Shown here piece after piece: positions 39,237 through 48,010 of a stretch of DNA of 64,000 nucleotides (its first letter is position 1; the number at the start of each line of letters is the position of its first letter). The DNA is from Microvirga brassicacearum (GTDB lineage: Bacteria; Pseudomonadota; Alphaproteobacteria; Rhizobiales; Beijerinckiaceae), in contig NZ_VCMV01000013.1 of assembly GCF_008757455.1 (NCBI RefSeq), positions 447,237-511,236 of the forward strand, in the 5' to 3' direction. The translations under genes and the position numbers were made by a program. The notes under the pieces are model-generated. The model was not told where the DNA came from, ran no database searches, and worked only from the letters and a program-made list of their open reading frames with translations.

Positions 39237-40619
39237 TCACGAACCGTAGCGTGTCTTCAGAAGCGAGAACATGAGCCGCGCCGCCTGCACGTCACCACCC
39301 TCGGGCCGCCCCGGCCGGGTGGCGTTGTTCCACGCAAAGATGTCGAAATGGACGTAGGCCTTGGCGACCGAGACGAACCTGCGGAGGAAGAGGGCGGCGG
39401 TAACCGAGCCCGCCATTGGTCCGCCGGTGTTGTTCATGTCGGCGAATTTCGAGTCGAGCAGCGATTGATAGGGATACCAAAGCGGCAGCCGCCAGACCGG
39501 GTCGTTCACTGCGATCCCGTGCGAGGCGATCTCCGCCGCCAAGCTGTCGTCGTCGGTAAAGAACGGCGGCAGCTCCGGCCCCAGCGCCACGCGCGCCGCC
39601 CCCGTGAGGGTGGCGAAATCGACGATGAGTTCAGGGCTTTCCTCGTCGGCAAGCGTCAGCGCGTCGGCAAGAATGAGCCGGCCCTCCGCATCCGTGTTTC
39701 CGATTTCCACGCTGATGCCCTTGCGGCTCGCCAGAATGTCGCCTGGCCGGAACGCGTTGCTCGAAATCGAATTCTCCACGGCCGGAATCAGCACCCGCAG
39801 CCGAACGGGCAGCTTCGCGCCCATGATCATGTCGGCAAGCGCGAGCGCTGCGGCCGCGCCGCCCATATCTTTGCGCATCATCAGCATCGAGGATGGGGGC
39901 TTGATATCGAGGCCGCCGGTATCGAACGCCACGCCTTTGCCGACAAGCGTGATACGCGGCGCGGATGTGTTGCCCCACGTGAAATCGATCAGGCGCGGCG
40001 CAACGGCCGATGCACGCCCGACCGCGTGGATCATCGGAAAGTTCTGTTTGAGCAGATCGTCACCAATGATGCTGGCGAATGATGCGCCATGCCTGTCGGC
40101 CAGAGTTTTGGCGGCGGCTTCAATTCCATCCGGCCCGAGATCGCTGGTGGGCGTGTTGACGAGATCGCGGCTGTTGTTCACCGCATCAGCGATGCGCGAA
40201 ACCTCATCCGCGTCGACCCCTTCAGGAACGACCAGTCTCACCGATTTTGGAGCGCGATTGCGGTAGCGGTTGAACGCATAGGAACCCAGCAACCATGCCA
40301 GGGCCGCGAGAGTCGGATCCGCCGACCTGGTTTCGAACCTGTAAACGCCCTCGGGCAACAGTGTGGCGAGCTTCCCCACGAGAAATGGATCGGCCCGTCC
40401 CGCCTCGTCACCATCGACACCGAATGCGACGCCTGCAAGTCCGCCATTGGAATCCGGCAAAAGGCAGTGGCTTCCGGCCTTGCCTTCAAAACCTTGAGCT
40501 TTCGCGAATGTTCGCGCGCTGGCAGGCAGGCTTTCACAAATGCCGTGCCAATTGCTTTCGGTCGCAAGCCACATCGGAAGCGAGGATTCGGAAGGGGACG
40601 CGAGGAGCGGATGAGCCAT
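39237..40619 (-). CDS. Leucyl aminopeptidase family protein (M17)
   Basis: Dimetal aminopeptidase of 460 residues that trims N-terminal residues from peptides in the cytosol. The catalytic half contains LVGKGVAFDTGGLDIKP, DMGGAAAALALADMI and the M17 signature NTDAEGRLILADAL. The N-terminal half diverges from PepA, and the protein is shorter than PepA (about 500 aa). The ATG at 40619 is chosen over the in-frame 40676 because a normal-length N-terminus begins there. Confidence 0.93.
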   Translation of the reverse strand: MAHPLLASPSESSLPMWLATESNWHGICESLPASARTFAKAQGFEGKAGSHCLLPDSNGGLAGVAFGVDGDEAGRADPFLVGKLATLLPEGVYRFETRSADPTLAALAWLLGSYAFNRYRNRAPKSVRLVVPEGVDADEVSRIADAVNNSRDLVNTPTSDLGPDGIEAAAKTLADRHGASFASIIGDDLLKQNFPMIHAVGRASAVAPRLIDFTWGNTSAPRITLVGKGVAFDTGGLDIKPPSSMLMMRKDMGGAAAALALADMIMGAKLPVRLRVLIPAVENSISSNAFRPGDILASRKGISVEIGNTDAEGRLILADALTLADEESPELIVDFATLTGAARVALGPELPPFFTDDDSLAAEIASHGIAVNDPVWRLPLWYPYQSLLDSKFADMNNTGGPMAGSVTAALFLRRFVSVAKAYVHFDIFAWNNATRPGRPEGGDVQAARLMFSLLKTRYGS

Positions 40620-40687
40620 GAGGACACTCGGAAATGAAAAAGGCACTGCCCGGCGGGAACAACCCGCGCCGGGCATTGTTCGAAATG

Positions 40688-42187
40688 TCAGATCGTCTGG
40701 TTATACGCGCCGACTTCCGCGTTTTCGCGCAGCACGTCGTCAACGACCTTGAACATGTCGCGCATCCGCGCCTCGGAGACGGGGCTTTCGACGACGACGA
40801 CGAGTTCGGGTTTGTTGGAGGATGCGCGCACGAGACCCCAGGTGCCGTCATCGGTCACGACGCGCACGCCGTTGACGGTGATGAGATCGACGATGGGATG
40901 CCCGCCGACGTTCTCACCATTCCGGCTGATCTGCGCGAAGCGTTCGACCACGCGATCGACGACGCCATACTTCACCTCGTCGGCGCATTTTGCCGCCATG
41001 GTGGGTGAACCCCACGTCTTGGGCACGGCGTTGTAGAGGTCGGCCATCGACCTGCCGGGATTTCTGTCGAGCATTTCGCAAACGGCGATGGCCGTCAGGA
41101 CGCCATCGTCATAGCCGCGTCCGACCGGCTTGTTGAAGAAGAAATGGCCGGATTTCTCGAAACCTGCCAGCGCCGACAATTCGTTGACGCGGCGCTTGAT
41201 GTAGGAATGCCCGGTCTTCCAGTAATCGGTCTTCGCTCCTTGCGCCTTCAACACCGGATCGGTTGCAAACAAGCCGGTGGATTTAACGTCGACGACGAAT
41301 TGCGCATTGGCGTGCAGCTTCGACAGGTCGCGCGCCAGCATGACGCCGATCTTGTCGGCGAAGATCTCATCGCCATTGTTGTCGACGACGCCGCAGCGGT
41401 CTCCATCGCCGTCAAAGCCGAGGCCAACATCGGCGCCGGTTTCGCGCACCTTGTCGGCGATCGCGTGCAGCATCTTCATGTCTTCGGGATTGGGATTATA
41501 GCGCGGGAACGTGTGGTCGAGATTGACGTCCAGCGGGATGACCTCGCAGCCGATCATCTCCAGCACCTGCGGCGCAAACGCGCCCGCGGTGCCGTTGCCG
41601 CATGCGGCCACGACCTTCAGCTTGCGCTTCAGTTTCGGCCGGTCGGTGAGATCGGCGATATAGCGGTCGCGGAAATTGGCCACGAACTCATAGGCGCCGC
41701 CCTCGCGCAGCTTGAAGGCTGCGTTCATAACGATGTCCTTGAGCCGGCCCATTTCCTCGGGCCCGAACGTCATCGGGCGGTTCGCGCCCATCTTCACGCC
41801 GGTCCAGCCGTTGTCGTTATGCGAGGCGGTGACCATGGCGACGGCCGGGCAATCGAGTTCGAACTGGCCGAAATATGCCATCGGCGAGAGCGCGAGGCCC
41901 ACATCCTTCACGCGCAAACCTGCGGCCATCATGCCGGAAATCAGCGCATATTTGATGGACGACGAGTAGCCTCGAAAGTCGTGGCCGGTCACGATGTCAG
42001 GGCGAACCCCCATCTCGTGGACGAGCGTGCCGAGACCCATCCCGAGCGCCTGAACTCCCATCAGGTTGATCTCTTTCTCGAAGAGCCAGCGCGCGTCGTA
42101 TTCGCGGAATCCGGTCGGCTTCACGAGAGGAAATGATTCATACTCAAAGGTGTTGGGCGACAAGGCGACTTGGGGCTTGGGAAACAT
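40688..42187 (-). CDS. Phosphomannomutase/phosphoglucomutase
   Basis: Alpha-D-phosphohexomutase of 499 residues that interconverts hexose 6- and 1-phosphates for LPS, exopolysaccharide or trehalose synthesis. The active phosphoserine loop is TASHNDNGWTG, the magnesium loop is GFDGDGDRCGV, and the sugar-binding EKSGHFFFN loop is present. The enzyme type resembles AlgC/ManB. Which sugar is preferred cannot be told from the sequence. Confidence 0.93.
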   Translation of the reverse strand: MFPKPQVALSPNTFEYESFPLVKPTGFREYDARWLFEKEINLMGVQALGMGLGTLVHEMGVRPDIVTGHDFRGYSSSIKYALISGMMAAGLRVKDVGLALSPMAYFGQFELDCPAVAMVTASHNDNGWTGVKMGANRPMTFGPEEMGRLKDIVMNAAFKLREGGAYEFVANFRDRYIADLTDRPKLKRKLKVVAACGNGTAGAFAPQVLEMIGCEVIPLDVNLDHTFPRYNPNPEDMKMLHAIADKVRETGADVGLGFDGDGDRCGVVDNNGDEIFADKIGVMLARDLSKLHANAQFVVDVKSTGLFATDPVLKAQGAKTDYWKTGHSYIKRRVNELSALAGFEKSGHFFFNKPVGRGYDDGVLTAIAVCEMLDRNPGRSMADLYNAVPKTWGSPTMAAKCADEVKYGVVDRVVERFAQISRNGENVGGHPIVDLITVNGVRVVTDDGTWGLVRASSNKPELVVVVESPVSEARMRDMFKVVDDVLRENAEVGAYNQTI

Positions 42188-42288
42188 GGTCCATCCGGAT
42201 GTGGAGGTGGGTCGGTGCGTGACCTTTAGGGTACCGCGATGAATGAGTGCTGACCACCCACCATGGCAAATAGGGTGGGCGAGATGGG

Positions 42289-43215
42289 TCAGAAAGCCTG
42301 ACCTTGGGTCATGGCGCCCTCGCGGAGAATACGGGTCAATCCCGCGAGGAGAGCCGTTCGGGGAGATCTCATGGTCGTTTCAACGCCGCGGCGCGCCAAT
42401 GCCCGCATGTAGAGATCGGCCCGTGGTGGATCGGCCAAGATAGTCACCGGAGAAGGGTGACGAAATTGCGACAAGGCGCCGTTCAGTTCATCTCCGGTCA
42501 AAAGTCCCGACAGGTAAGGTCGGAGAAGGTTCGGTTTCATGTGGCCCGAGACGACGGCCGCGCGAGCACCGAACAGAAGGTGGAGAAGCCCGACGCGCCG
42601 GTCCCCCGTCGCGCCGGAATTGCGTTCTGCTGCGTCAAGACCGAGATCGAAGCCCGCTGGATCCTCTGGTTCCGTCGCCGGGCGGCCGATCATCGAATGT
42701 TCGAGCAGCAGCGAATACATCTCGCCGGTCATGTAGGTGGCGAAGCGCTCGATGCGCCCATCCTTCATGGTGATCCATTTCGGATGGGTGCCCGGAGAGC
42801 AGATAAGGCCGTCCCGGACGCCGGACCCCAGCACGAGCGTCTCTTCGCCACGCATCACATCGGCGGCCTTCGGGGCCGGCTCGCAAAAAAGCCCCGGCAC
42901 GATGTAGGCGTTTCGGCCGTTGCCGATCTCCACTGGGATCATCGCACGGGCGATCTCGACCGGTCCCGCAGGGCACGTCGCGTAGGGTGCCATGACCCAG
43001 CCTTCACGGCTGCCGACCATCCCGACGAGCAGGACCGGCGCATCAGGCTCGGCGCCCAGCCAACGGCCGCAATTGCGGAGAAACACGTCCCGATGCTGAC
43101 CCGTTTGCAAGGCGGAAACGCCGTCCTCCGATGCCACCTCGTCAAGGATCGTCTCGTCCTCAACCAGATAGGCGCGAAAGCGCGTCGTTCCCCAATCGGC
43201 AACAATGAAACGCAA
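42289..43215 (-). CDS. dgoK: 2-dehydro-3-deoxygalactonokinase
   Basis: Predicted to phosphorylate 2-keto-3-deoxygalactonate to its 6-phosphate in the De Ley-Doudoroff galactose pathway. The 308-residue protein starts VADWGTTRFRAYLV and contains GMVGSREGW, CSPGTHPKWI and MTGEMYSLL, all conserved in DgoK. No dgoA, dgoD or galactose dehydrogenase is in the window; it stands 48 nt downstream of upp on the same strand. Involvement in nucleoside-derived sugar metabolism is possible but unsupported. Confidence 0.9.
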   Translation of the reverse strand: MRFIVADWGTTRFRAYLVEDETILDEVASEDGVSALQTGQHRDVFLRNCGRWLGAEPDAPVLLVGMVGSREGWVMAPYATCPAGPVEIARAMIPVEIGNGRNAYIVPGLFCEPAPKAADVMRGEETLVLGSGVRDGLICSPGTHPKWITMKDGRIERFATYMTGEMYSLLLEHSMIGRPATEPEDPAGFDLGLDAAERNSGATGDRRVGLLHLLFGARAAVVSGHMKPNLLRPYLSGLLTGDELNGALSQFRHPSPVTILADPPRADLYMRALARRGVETTMRSPRTALLAGLTRILREGAMTQGQAF

Positions 43216-43263
43216 GGCAACTTTCCCCGCTCAGATTCGACGAAGACTTAACCGGCCAGAGGA

Positions 43264-43917
43264 TCAGCGCGTTCCGTACATGCGGTCGCCCGCATCCCCG
43301 AGCCCCGGCAGGATATAGCCGTGGTCGTTCAGGTGATCGTCGATGGCGGCAGTCCAGATATGGACATCCGGATGAGCACCGCGCAGCTTTTCGATGCCCT
43401 CGGGGGCCGCCAGCAGACAAACGAAGCGCAGATCCTTCGCGCCACGCTCCTTCAGCCGGTCGATCGCCGCCACAGCCGAGTTCGCCGTCGCCAGCATCGG
43501 ATCGAGCACAAGGACCATGCGATCGGCGAGATCCGACGGCGCCTTGAAATAATACTCGACCGCCTGCAGCGATTCGGGATCACGATAAAGACCGATATGG
43601 GCCACGCGGGCAGCCGGAACGAGAGTCAACATACCGTCGAGAAAGCCGACGCCTGCGCGCAGGATCGGCGCCAGGACAAGCTTCTTGCCGGCAATCTGAG
43701 CGCCCTCCATGGTGGTCAACGGCGTCTCGATCTTGATCCGCTCGATGGGCAGGTCGCGCGTGACCTCGTAGCACAACAGCATGCCGATCTCGTTCAGCAA
43801 CTGCCGGAAACCCTTTGTCGACCGCTCCTTCTCCCGCATCAGCGTCAACTTGTGCTGAACGAGCGGATGATCGACTACGGTAACGCCCTGCATGGCCTTG
43901 CCCTCATTTGTTGTCAT
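43264..43917 (-). CDS. upp: Uracil phosphoribosyltransferase
   Basis: Converts uracil and PRPP to UMP. The 217-residue chain opens with the [13 protein letters not shown] helix and has [15 protein letters not shown], the PRPP-loop [19 protein letters not shown] and [10 protein letters not shown] at the C-terminus. The PRPP loop reads DPMLATANS where E. coli has DPMLATGGS. ATG 43917 is preferred because AGGTGG lies about 8 nt upstream; a GTG at 43929 is an alternative. It follows URC4 by 12 nt. In URC gene sets this enzyme is called URC6. Confidence 0.95.
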   Translation of the reverse strand: MTTNEGKAMQGVTVVDHPLVQHKLTLMREKERSTKGFRQLLNEIGMLLCYEVTRDLPIERIKIETPLTTMEGAQIAGKKLVLAPILRAGVGFLDGMLTLVPAARVAHIGLYRDPESLQAVEYYFKAPSDLADRMVLVLDPMLATANSAVAAIDRLKERGAKDLRFVCLLAAPEGIEKLRGAHPDVHIWTAAIDDHLNDHGYILPGLGDAGDRMYGTR

Positions 43918-43929
43918 TTTGTCAGCCAC

Positions 43930-45222
43930 CTAGAAAACCGTCCCGTCGCTGATGACAGCGAGAGGGGGCGAGCCGTCGCCTCGCCGTTCCTTCGCCAGCC
44001 GGCGTCCCGTCGCCCAGGTGCCGCCTTCGAGCACTTTTGCGAGCGGGAAGCGACTCGGGTCCAGGCCCAGTTTCTGCCGGATCGGATCGGCGATCAAATC
44101 GAGGAGAGCCACCGTCAGCGCCCGCCATTCCACCACGAGGGTGGAATCGACCGTGTGGGGTTTCGCCGCCTCGGTCGAGTCCTTCAGGGCGATGACGCCG
44201 GTATCCAGAAAAAGGCCGCCGTTGCGATATTCGGGAAGTCCCGTCAGTTCGTCCATGTCCACCACGGTATAGCCCGCCCATTCCAGCGGCTCGATCAACG
44301 AGTAGGAGAGCCACTGGGAGAGTTTATGGAACGGCACCAGGCCGTCGGTCGAATCATGGGTTTGGAGTGCGGGATGTCGCCACGTATCGCCCAGGTCGGT
44401 GCCGGCGAGCGCAATCCGTCCGGGCCAGATCGGACCGAGATAGGTCAGAAGTGCATCGAGGATGGACGTGGCCCTGATCCGGTCCTCCTCCGCGGTCGCC
44501 ACGATGACGTCGAACAGGCCGCCGGGCCGCGGATTGTCGTGCTGGCCGAAAATGTCGGGATTGATGACGACCGTGCGCCCAAGTCGGTTGAGCAGGCCCG
44601 CCCGTCCTTCCAGCCCGATGATCGGATTTGCCGGAGTTACCTGAAAACCCGCTGCAAGGTCATCCGCCGTCAACGTGAGCAGCACGTCGGCATCGACGCG
44701 GAAAGGGTCTTCTGGATCGCTCGAGAAGGCCCCGGCGATGAACATGTCGAAGCTTGCCACGGCCAGACCTTCGGATCGGCTATAGGTCTCGCCCGTTCGT
44801 CCCTCGATGTAGCACCAGTCAGCACCGGCGCCGGCATCGAGCAGAACCGACACGATGGCGAGATCGAAGGCGGCCCGTCCCATCTGACCAGCCTCGGCCC
44901 AGGGAGCGCTGTGCATGACTGCGCCCCATCTCTCATGACCGCCGGCCGAAAAATGCCGCCATCGGGCATGGAAGGGGATCTCAAGGGACGGATAAGCATC
45001 CCGGATCGTCGCCACGACCTCGTCGGCGCAGGCATCAAGGCGTCTGAGATCGACGCGAAAATGATCGAGGCGATCGTCCAGCGCCAGTTGCAGCATCCGG
45101 TGAGCGCGCTCCCGGACGGCTGCTGCGCTCAAGAGGCTTTTCGCCGCCTGCGCCTCTGAAGTAAGGATCGACTGTTCCGCCACGCCAAGCTCCGCTCGCT
45201 CACTGAAGGGAAGCGATATCAC
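43930..45222 (-). CDS. URC4/DUF1688 family protein, uracil catabolism
   Basis: Protein of about 430 residues that belongs to DUF1688. Yeast URC4 is required for uracil use as nitrogen source in Lachancea kluyveri; its reaction is not settled. Features include LLSAAAVRERAHRML, FHARWRHFSAGGHERW, GLEGRAGLLNRLG and EWRALTVALLDLIA. No known catalytic motif or membrane segment is seen. It sits between URC1 (57 nt upstream) and upp (12 nt downstream). The GTG start at 45222 is uncertain; GTG 45183 is an alternative that is 13 codons shorter. Confidence 0.88.
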   Translation of the reverse strand: MISLPFSERAELGVAEQSILTSEAQAAKSLLSAAAVRERAHRMLQLALDDRLDHFRVDLRRLDACADEVVATIRDAYPSLEIPFHARWRHFSAGGHERWGAVMHSAPWAEAGQMGRAAFDLAIVSVLLDAGAGADWCYIEGRTGETYSRSEGLAVASFDMFIAGAFSSDPEDPFRVDADVLLTLTADDLAAGFQVTPANPIIGLEGRAGLLNRLGRTVVINPDIFGQHDNPRPGGLFDVIVATAEEDRIRATSILDALLTYLGPIWPGRIALAGTDLGDTWRHPALQTHDSTDGLVPFHKLSQWLSYSLIEPLEWAGYTVVDMDELTGLPEYRNGGLFLDTGVIALKDSTEAAKPHTVDSTLVVEWRALTVALLDLIADPIRQKLGLDPSRFPLAKVLEGGTWATGRRLAKERRGDGSPPLAVISDGTVF

Positions 45223-45279
45223 ACATCCCCGCTTGTCGGGGACGTCCCCGCCCGAACGACTTCAAGTCAAGGTTAAGCG

Positions 45280-46542
45280 CTAGAAGCGCTCCAGATCGCG
45301 GCCTTTGACCTGATCGAGATCGGAGGCGTCGGACGGGCCTTCGGAGGTGTAGTAGCCAGCCGCCTTCTTGGCTTCTATCTCCACCTGCGCGTCGGGCGGC
45401 ACGAGGCCGGGCGGGATGGGCACGCGCTCGACGACCTCGATGCCCGAACCCACGATGGCGTCGTATTTCATGTTCGACATGGACATCAGCCGATCGATGC
45501 GGCGGATGCCGAGCCAGTGCAGCACATCGGGCATGAGTTGCTGGAACCGCGCATCCTGAACGCCTGCGACGCATTCCGTACGCTCGAAATAGGTTGCGGC
45601 GGAATCTCCGCCTTCCTGGCGCTTGCGGGCGTTGTAGACGAGGAACTTCGTCACTTCGCCGAGCGCGCGGCCCTCCTTGCGATTATACGCGATGACGCCG
45701 ACACCGCCGTTCTGCGCCTCCCGCACCGATTCCTCGATGCCGTGCACCAGGTAAGGGCGGCAAGTGCAAATGTCGGAACCGAACACGTCCGATCCGTTGC
45801 ACTCGTCGTGAACGCGGCAGGCGATACGCCGCTTCGGATCACCCAAGCCGGTCACGTCGCCCATGATGTAGACAGTGATGTTGCCGATGGGGGGAAGGAA
45901 AACGTTCATGTCCGGACGGGTCACCAGCTCGGGAAACATGCCGCCGGTCTGTTCGAACAGGGTGCGCCGCAATTCGCCTTCCGAGGTGCCGAACCGCGCC
46001 GCCACGCCGGGCAGATACCAGACCGGATCGATCGCCACCTTGGTGACGGAGATGTCGCCCGTTTCGTGCAGCACGACCCCGTCGGCCTTCAGGCGTTTGG
46101 CGCTCATGGCGCCGAGGATTTCCGGCATGTTCAGCCGCGCCTTCGTGATGGCGATGGTCGGACGGATATCGATGCCGCTGGCGATTTCCTCGGCGTAAAT
46201 CTCACCCACCATGTGGCCCCAAGGGTCGAGCGAAACGATCTTGCCGGGCTCAGACCATTGCGGATGCGGGCCGATGGTGGCGGTGGGGTGGGTGTTGTGC
46301 AGATCAGGCCGGGTCAGCGGATTGAGCGCACGGGCCGAGATCGCGAGCGCGCGGTAGAGCGCATAAGACCCGCCATGGGCGCCGATGACGTTGCGGTCCG
46401 CCGGATTGGTCACCGATCCGACAATGGGCCCGCGCGCCTTCGGATCGCCCGCAGCCCAGGCGACAGGGCGTCGCGCGGTGGCGGTGTTCGGCTCGGGATG
46501 GGAGGTCAGCCTGATATGCGTCGAGCGGTTGGGCGAATTCAT
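45280..46542 (-). CDS. URC1-type GTP cyclohydrolase II-like protein, uracil catabolism
   Basis: Protein of 420 residues with a C-terminal GTP cyclohydrolase II-like domain. In yeast the homologue URC1 is needed for uracil degradation and probably opens the pyrimidine ring of a uridine nucleotide rather than GTP. The zinc triad C-x10-C-x-C is intact (about Cys248, Cys259, Cys261 in HDECNGSDVFGSDICTC). The catalytic region YNRKEGRALGEV differs from the usual RibA REGRGIGL. A long N-terminal domain (about 210 aa) has no RibA counterpart. ATG 46542 is preferred; GGAAGATGAG lies just upstream. Promoter and operator sit upstream. Confidence 0.88.
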   Translation of the reverse strand: MNSPNRSTHIRLTSHPEPNTATARRPVAWAAGDPKARGPIVGSVTNPADRNVIGAHGGSYALYRALAISARALNPLTRPDLHNTHPTATIGPHPQWSEPGKIVSLDPWGHMVGEIYAEEIASGIDIRPTIAITKARLNMPEILGAMSAKRLKADGVVLHETGDISVTKVAIDPVWYLPGVAARFGTSEGELRRTLFEQTGGMFPELVTRPDMNVFLPPIGNITVYIMGDVTGLGDPKRRIACRVHDECNGSDVFGSDICTCRPYLVHGIEESVREAQNGGVGVIAYNRKEGRALGEVTKFLVYNARKRQEGGDSAATYFERTECVAGVQDARFQQLMPDVLHWLGIRRIDRLMSMSNMKYDAIVGSGIEVVERVPIPPGLVPPDAQVEIEAKKAAGYYTSEGPSDASDLDQVKGRDLERF

Positions 46543-46600
46543 TAACTCATCTTCCACGCAAGAGCGGGAAGACTCCCCAGACGATCGTGCGGAGAGCCTC

Positions 46601-46644
46601 CTGACGATCTGTCAGAATCTGATCCAAAGTAACGGCGGCGTCAA
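46601..46644 (-). promoter_or_regulatory. Putative promoter with inverted-repeat operator for the URC operon
   Basis: On the minus strand TTGACG (46639-46644) and CAGATT (46616-46621) are spaced 17 nt apart, a plausible -35/-10 pair with five and three consensus matches. Directly downstream, CTGAC and GTCAG (46601-46615) form an inverted repeat with a 5-nt spacer. A repressor bound there would cover the transcription start. It lies about 60 nt upstream of the URC1 ATG. Confidence 0.45.
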
Positions 46645-46724
46645 CGGCTTAGAATGCCGCTGCAATCGACGCGACCTCGCCTCAGGGAATGCGCCGCCAC
46701 CGGCTTGGGTCGGACCTGACCGCC

Positions 46725-47945
46725 TCAGGGCCAAGGCTCCCCTTTTCCGGGTGGGCGAAGACCAACATGCGCAAGCGCTTGCGCGCCAATATCCGCAAAA
46801 CTCGCTCGCCGCCCGATGGATCCGGGCTCGACCTCCGGCCCGAAGCAGAGGATGGGCACGTGCTCGCGGGTGTGGTCGGTGCCGCGCCATGTCGGATCGT
46901 TGCCGTGATCGGCCGTGATGATGGCAAGGTCGCCCTTGCGCAGGGACGCCCTGATCTCAGGCACACGACGATCGAACGCTTCGAGAGCCGCCGCATAACC
47001 CGGAATGTCGCGGCGGTGGCCGTACTCGCTGTCGAAATCGACGAGATTGGCGAAGACGAGGCCGCCATCCGGCAGATGGCTCATGGCCTCGATGGCAGCC
47101 GTGAGGCAGGCATCGTTGCCGTGCGGCTTGATCTCTTGACCCGTGCTGCGATGGGCGAAGATGTCGCCGATCTTGCCGATTGTGACGACTGCTCGCCCAG
47201 CTTTTATGAGCGTGTCCAGAATGGTGTCGCTGGGCGGCTGGGTGGCGAAATCCCTGCGGTTGCCGGTGCGTTTGAACCCGCCTTCCACCGAGCCGACGAA
47301 GGGCCGCGCGATGACGCGCCCGATGTTGAGCGGATCGCAGAGTTCGCGCGCAATCCGGCAAAGGTCGTAAAGCCGTTCGAGCCCAAAGCTTTCCTCATGG
47401 GCTGCGATCTGCAGCACGCTGTCGACCGACGTGTAGCAAATGGGTTTGCCTGTCTCGAGATGCGCGGCACCCAATTCGTCGATGATCTCCGTGCCGGAGG
47501 CATGTTTGTTGCCGAGGATGCCGGGCAGCTTGGCGCGTGCGATCAGCGCATCGGTGAGAAAGGGGGGAAAGGACGGAATGGTGTTTGGAAAGTAGCCCCA
47601 GTTGAAATCGACCGGCACACCGGCGATTTCCCAGTGGCCGGAGGGTGTATCCTTGCCCTTCGACGTCTCCACCCCGTAACCCCATGCCCCCGTAACCGGG
47701 CCCGGAGGTGCGAGCCCTTGCGGCATGCGGCCGGTCGAGGCTTCGCAGGCAAGGCCGAGGCCGAGATCCGACAGATGCGGCAGCCGGAGCGGCCCTTGCC
47801 GCAAGCCTGCGCGATCGCCCCGGCCCGCCGCACAGGCTTCGGCGATGTGCCCGACCGTGTCGGCGCCGGCATCGCCGTATTCATGCGCATCTTTCGCGCC
47901 GCCGATGCCGACGGAATCCAGCACAATGATGAGAGCACGCGGCAT
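46725..47945 (-). CDS. deoB: Phosphopentomutase
   Basis: Interconverts (deoxy)ribose-1-phosphate and -5-phosphate, linking nucleoside phosphorolysis to central metabolism. The 406-residue chain of the alkaline-phosphatase superfamily has the metal site [23 protein letters not shown], and [19 protein letters not shown] at the C-terminus. ATG 47945 is chosen because AAGGA lies 7 nt upstream. It lies just upstream of the URC operon on the same strand, separated by 182 nt with its own promoter. Confidence 0.96.
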   Translation of the reverse strand: MPRALIIVLDSVGIGGAKDAHEYGDAGADTVGHIAEACAAGRGDRAGLRQGPLRLPHLSDLGLGLACEASTGRMPQGLAPPGPVTGAWGYGVETSKGKDTPSGHWEIAGVPVDFNWGYFPNTIPSFPPFLTDALIARAKLPGILGNKHASGTEIIDELGAAHLETGKPICYTSVDSVLQIAAHEESFGLERLYDLCRIARELCDPLNIGRVIARPFVGSVEGGFKRTGNRRDFATQPPSDTILDTLIKAGRAVVTIGKIGDIFAHRSTGQEIKPHGNDACLTAAIEAMSHLPDGGLVFANLVDFDSEYGHRRDIPGYAAALEAFDRRVPEIRASLRKGDLAIITADHGNDPTWRGTDHTREHVPILCFGPEVEPGSIGRRASFADIGAQALAHVGLRPPGKGEPWP

Positions 47946-48010
47946 GGTGACGTCCTTCGTCTTGGCAGACACGTAATCGATACGGCATTACAATGCGGCC
48001 GAGCAAAAGG

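Noticed and set aside
45280..46542. Annotation as RibA for riboflavin synthesis
   Set aside because: The zinc triad is shared, but the long unlike N-terminal domain, altered catalytic segment and neighbours URC4 and upp point to URC1.
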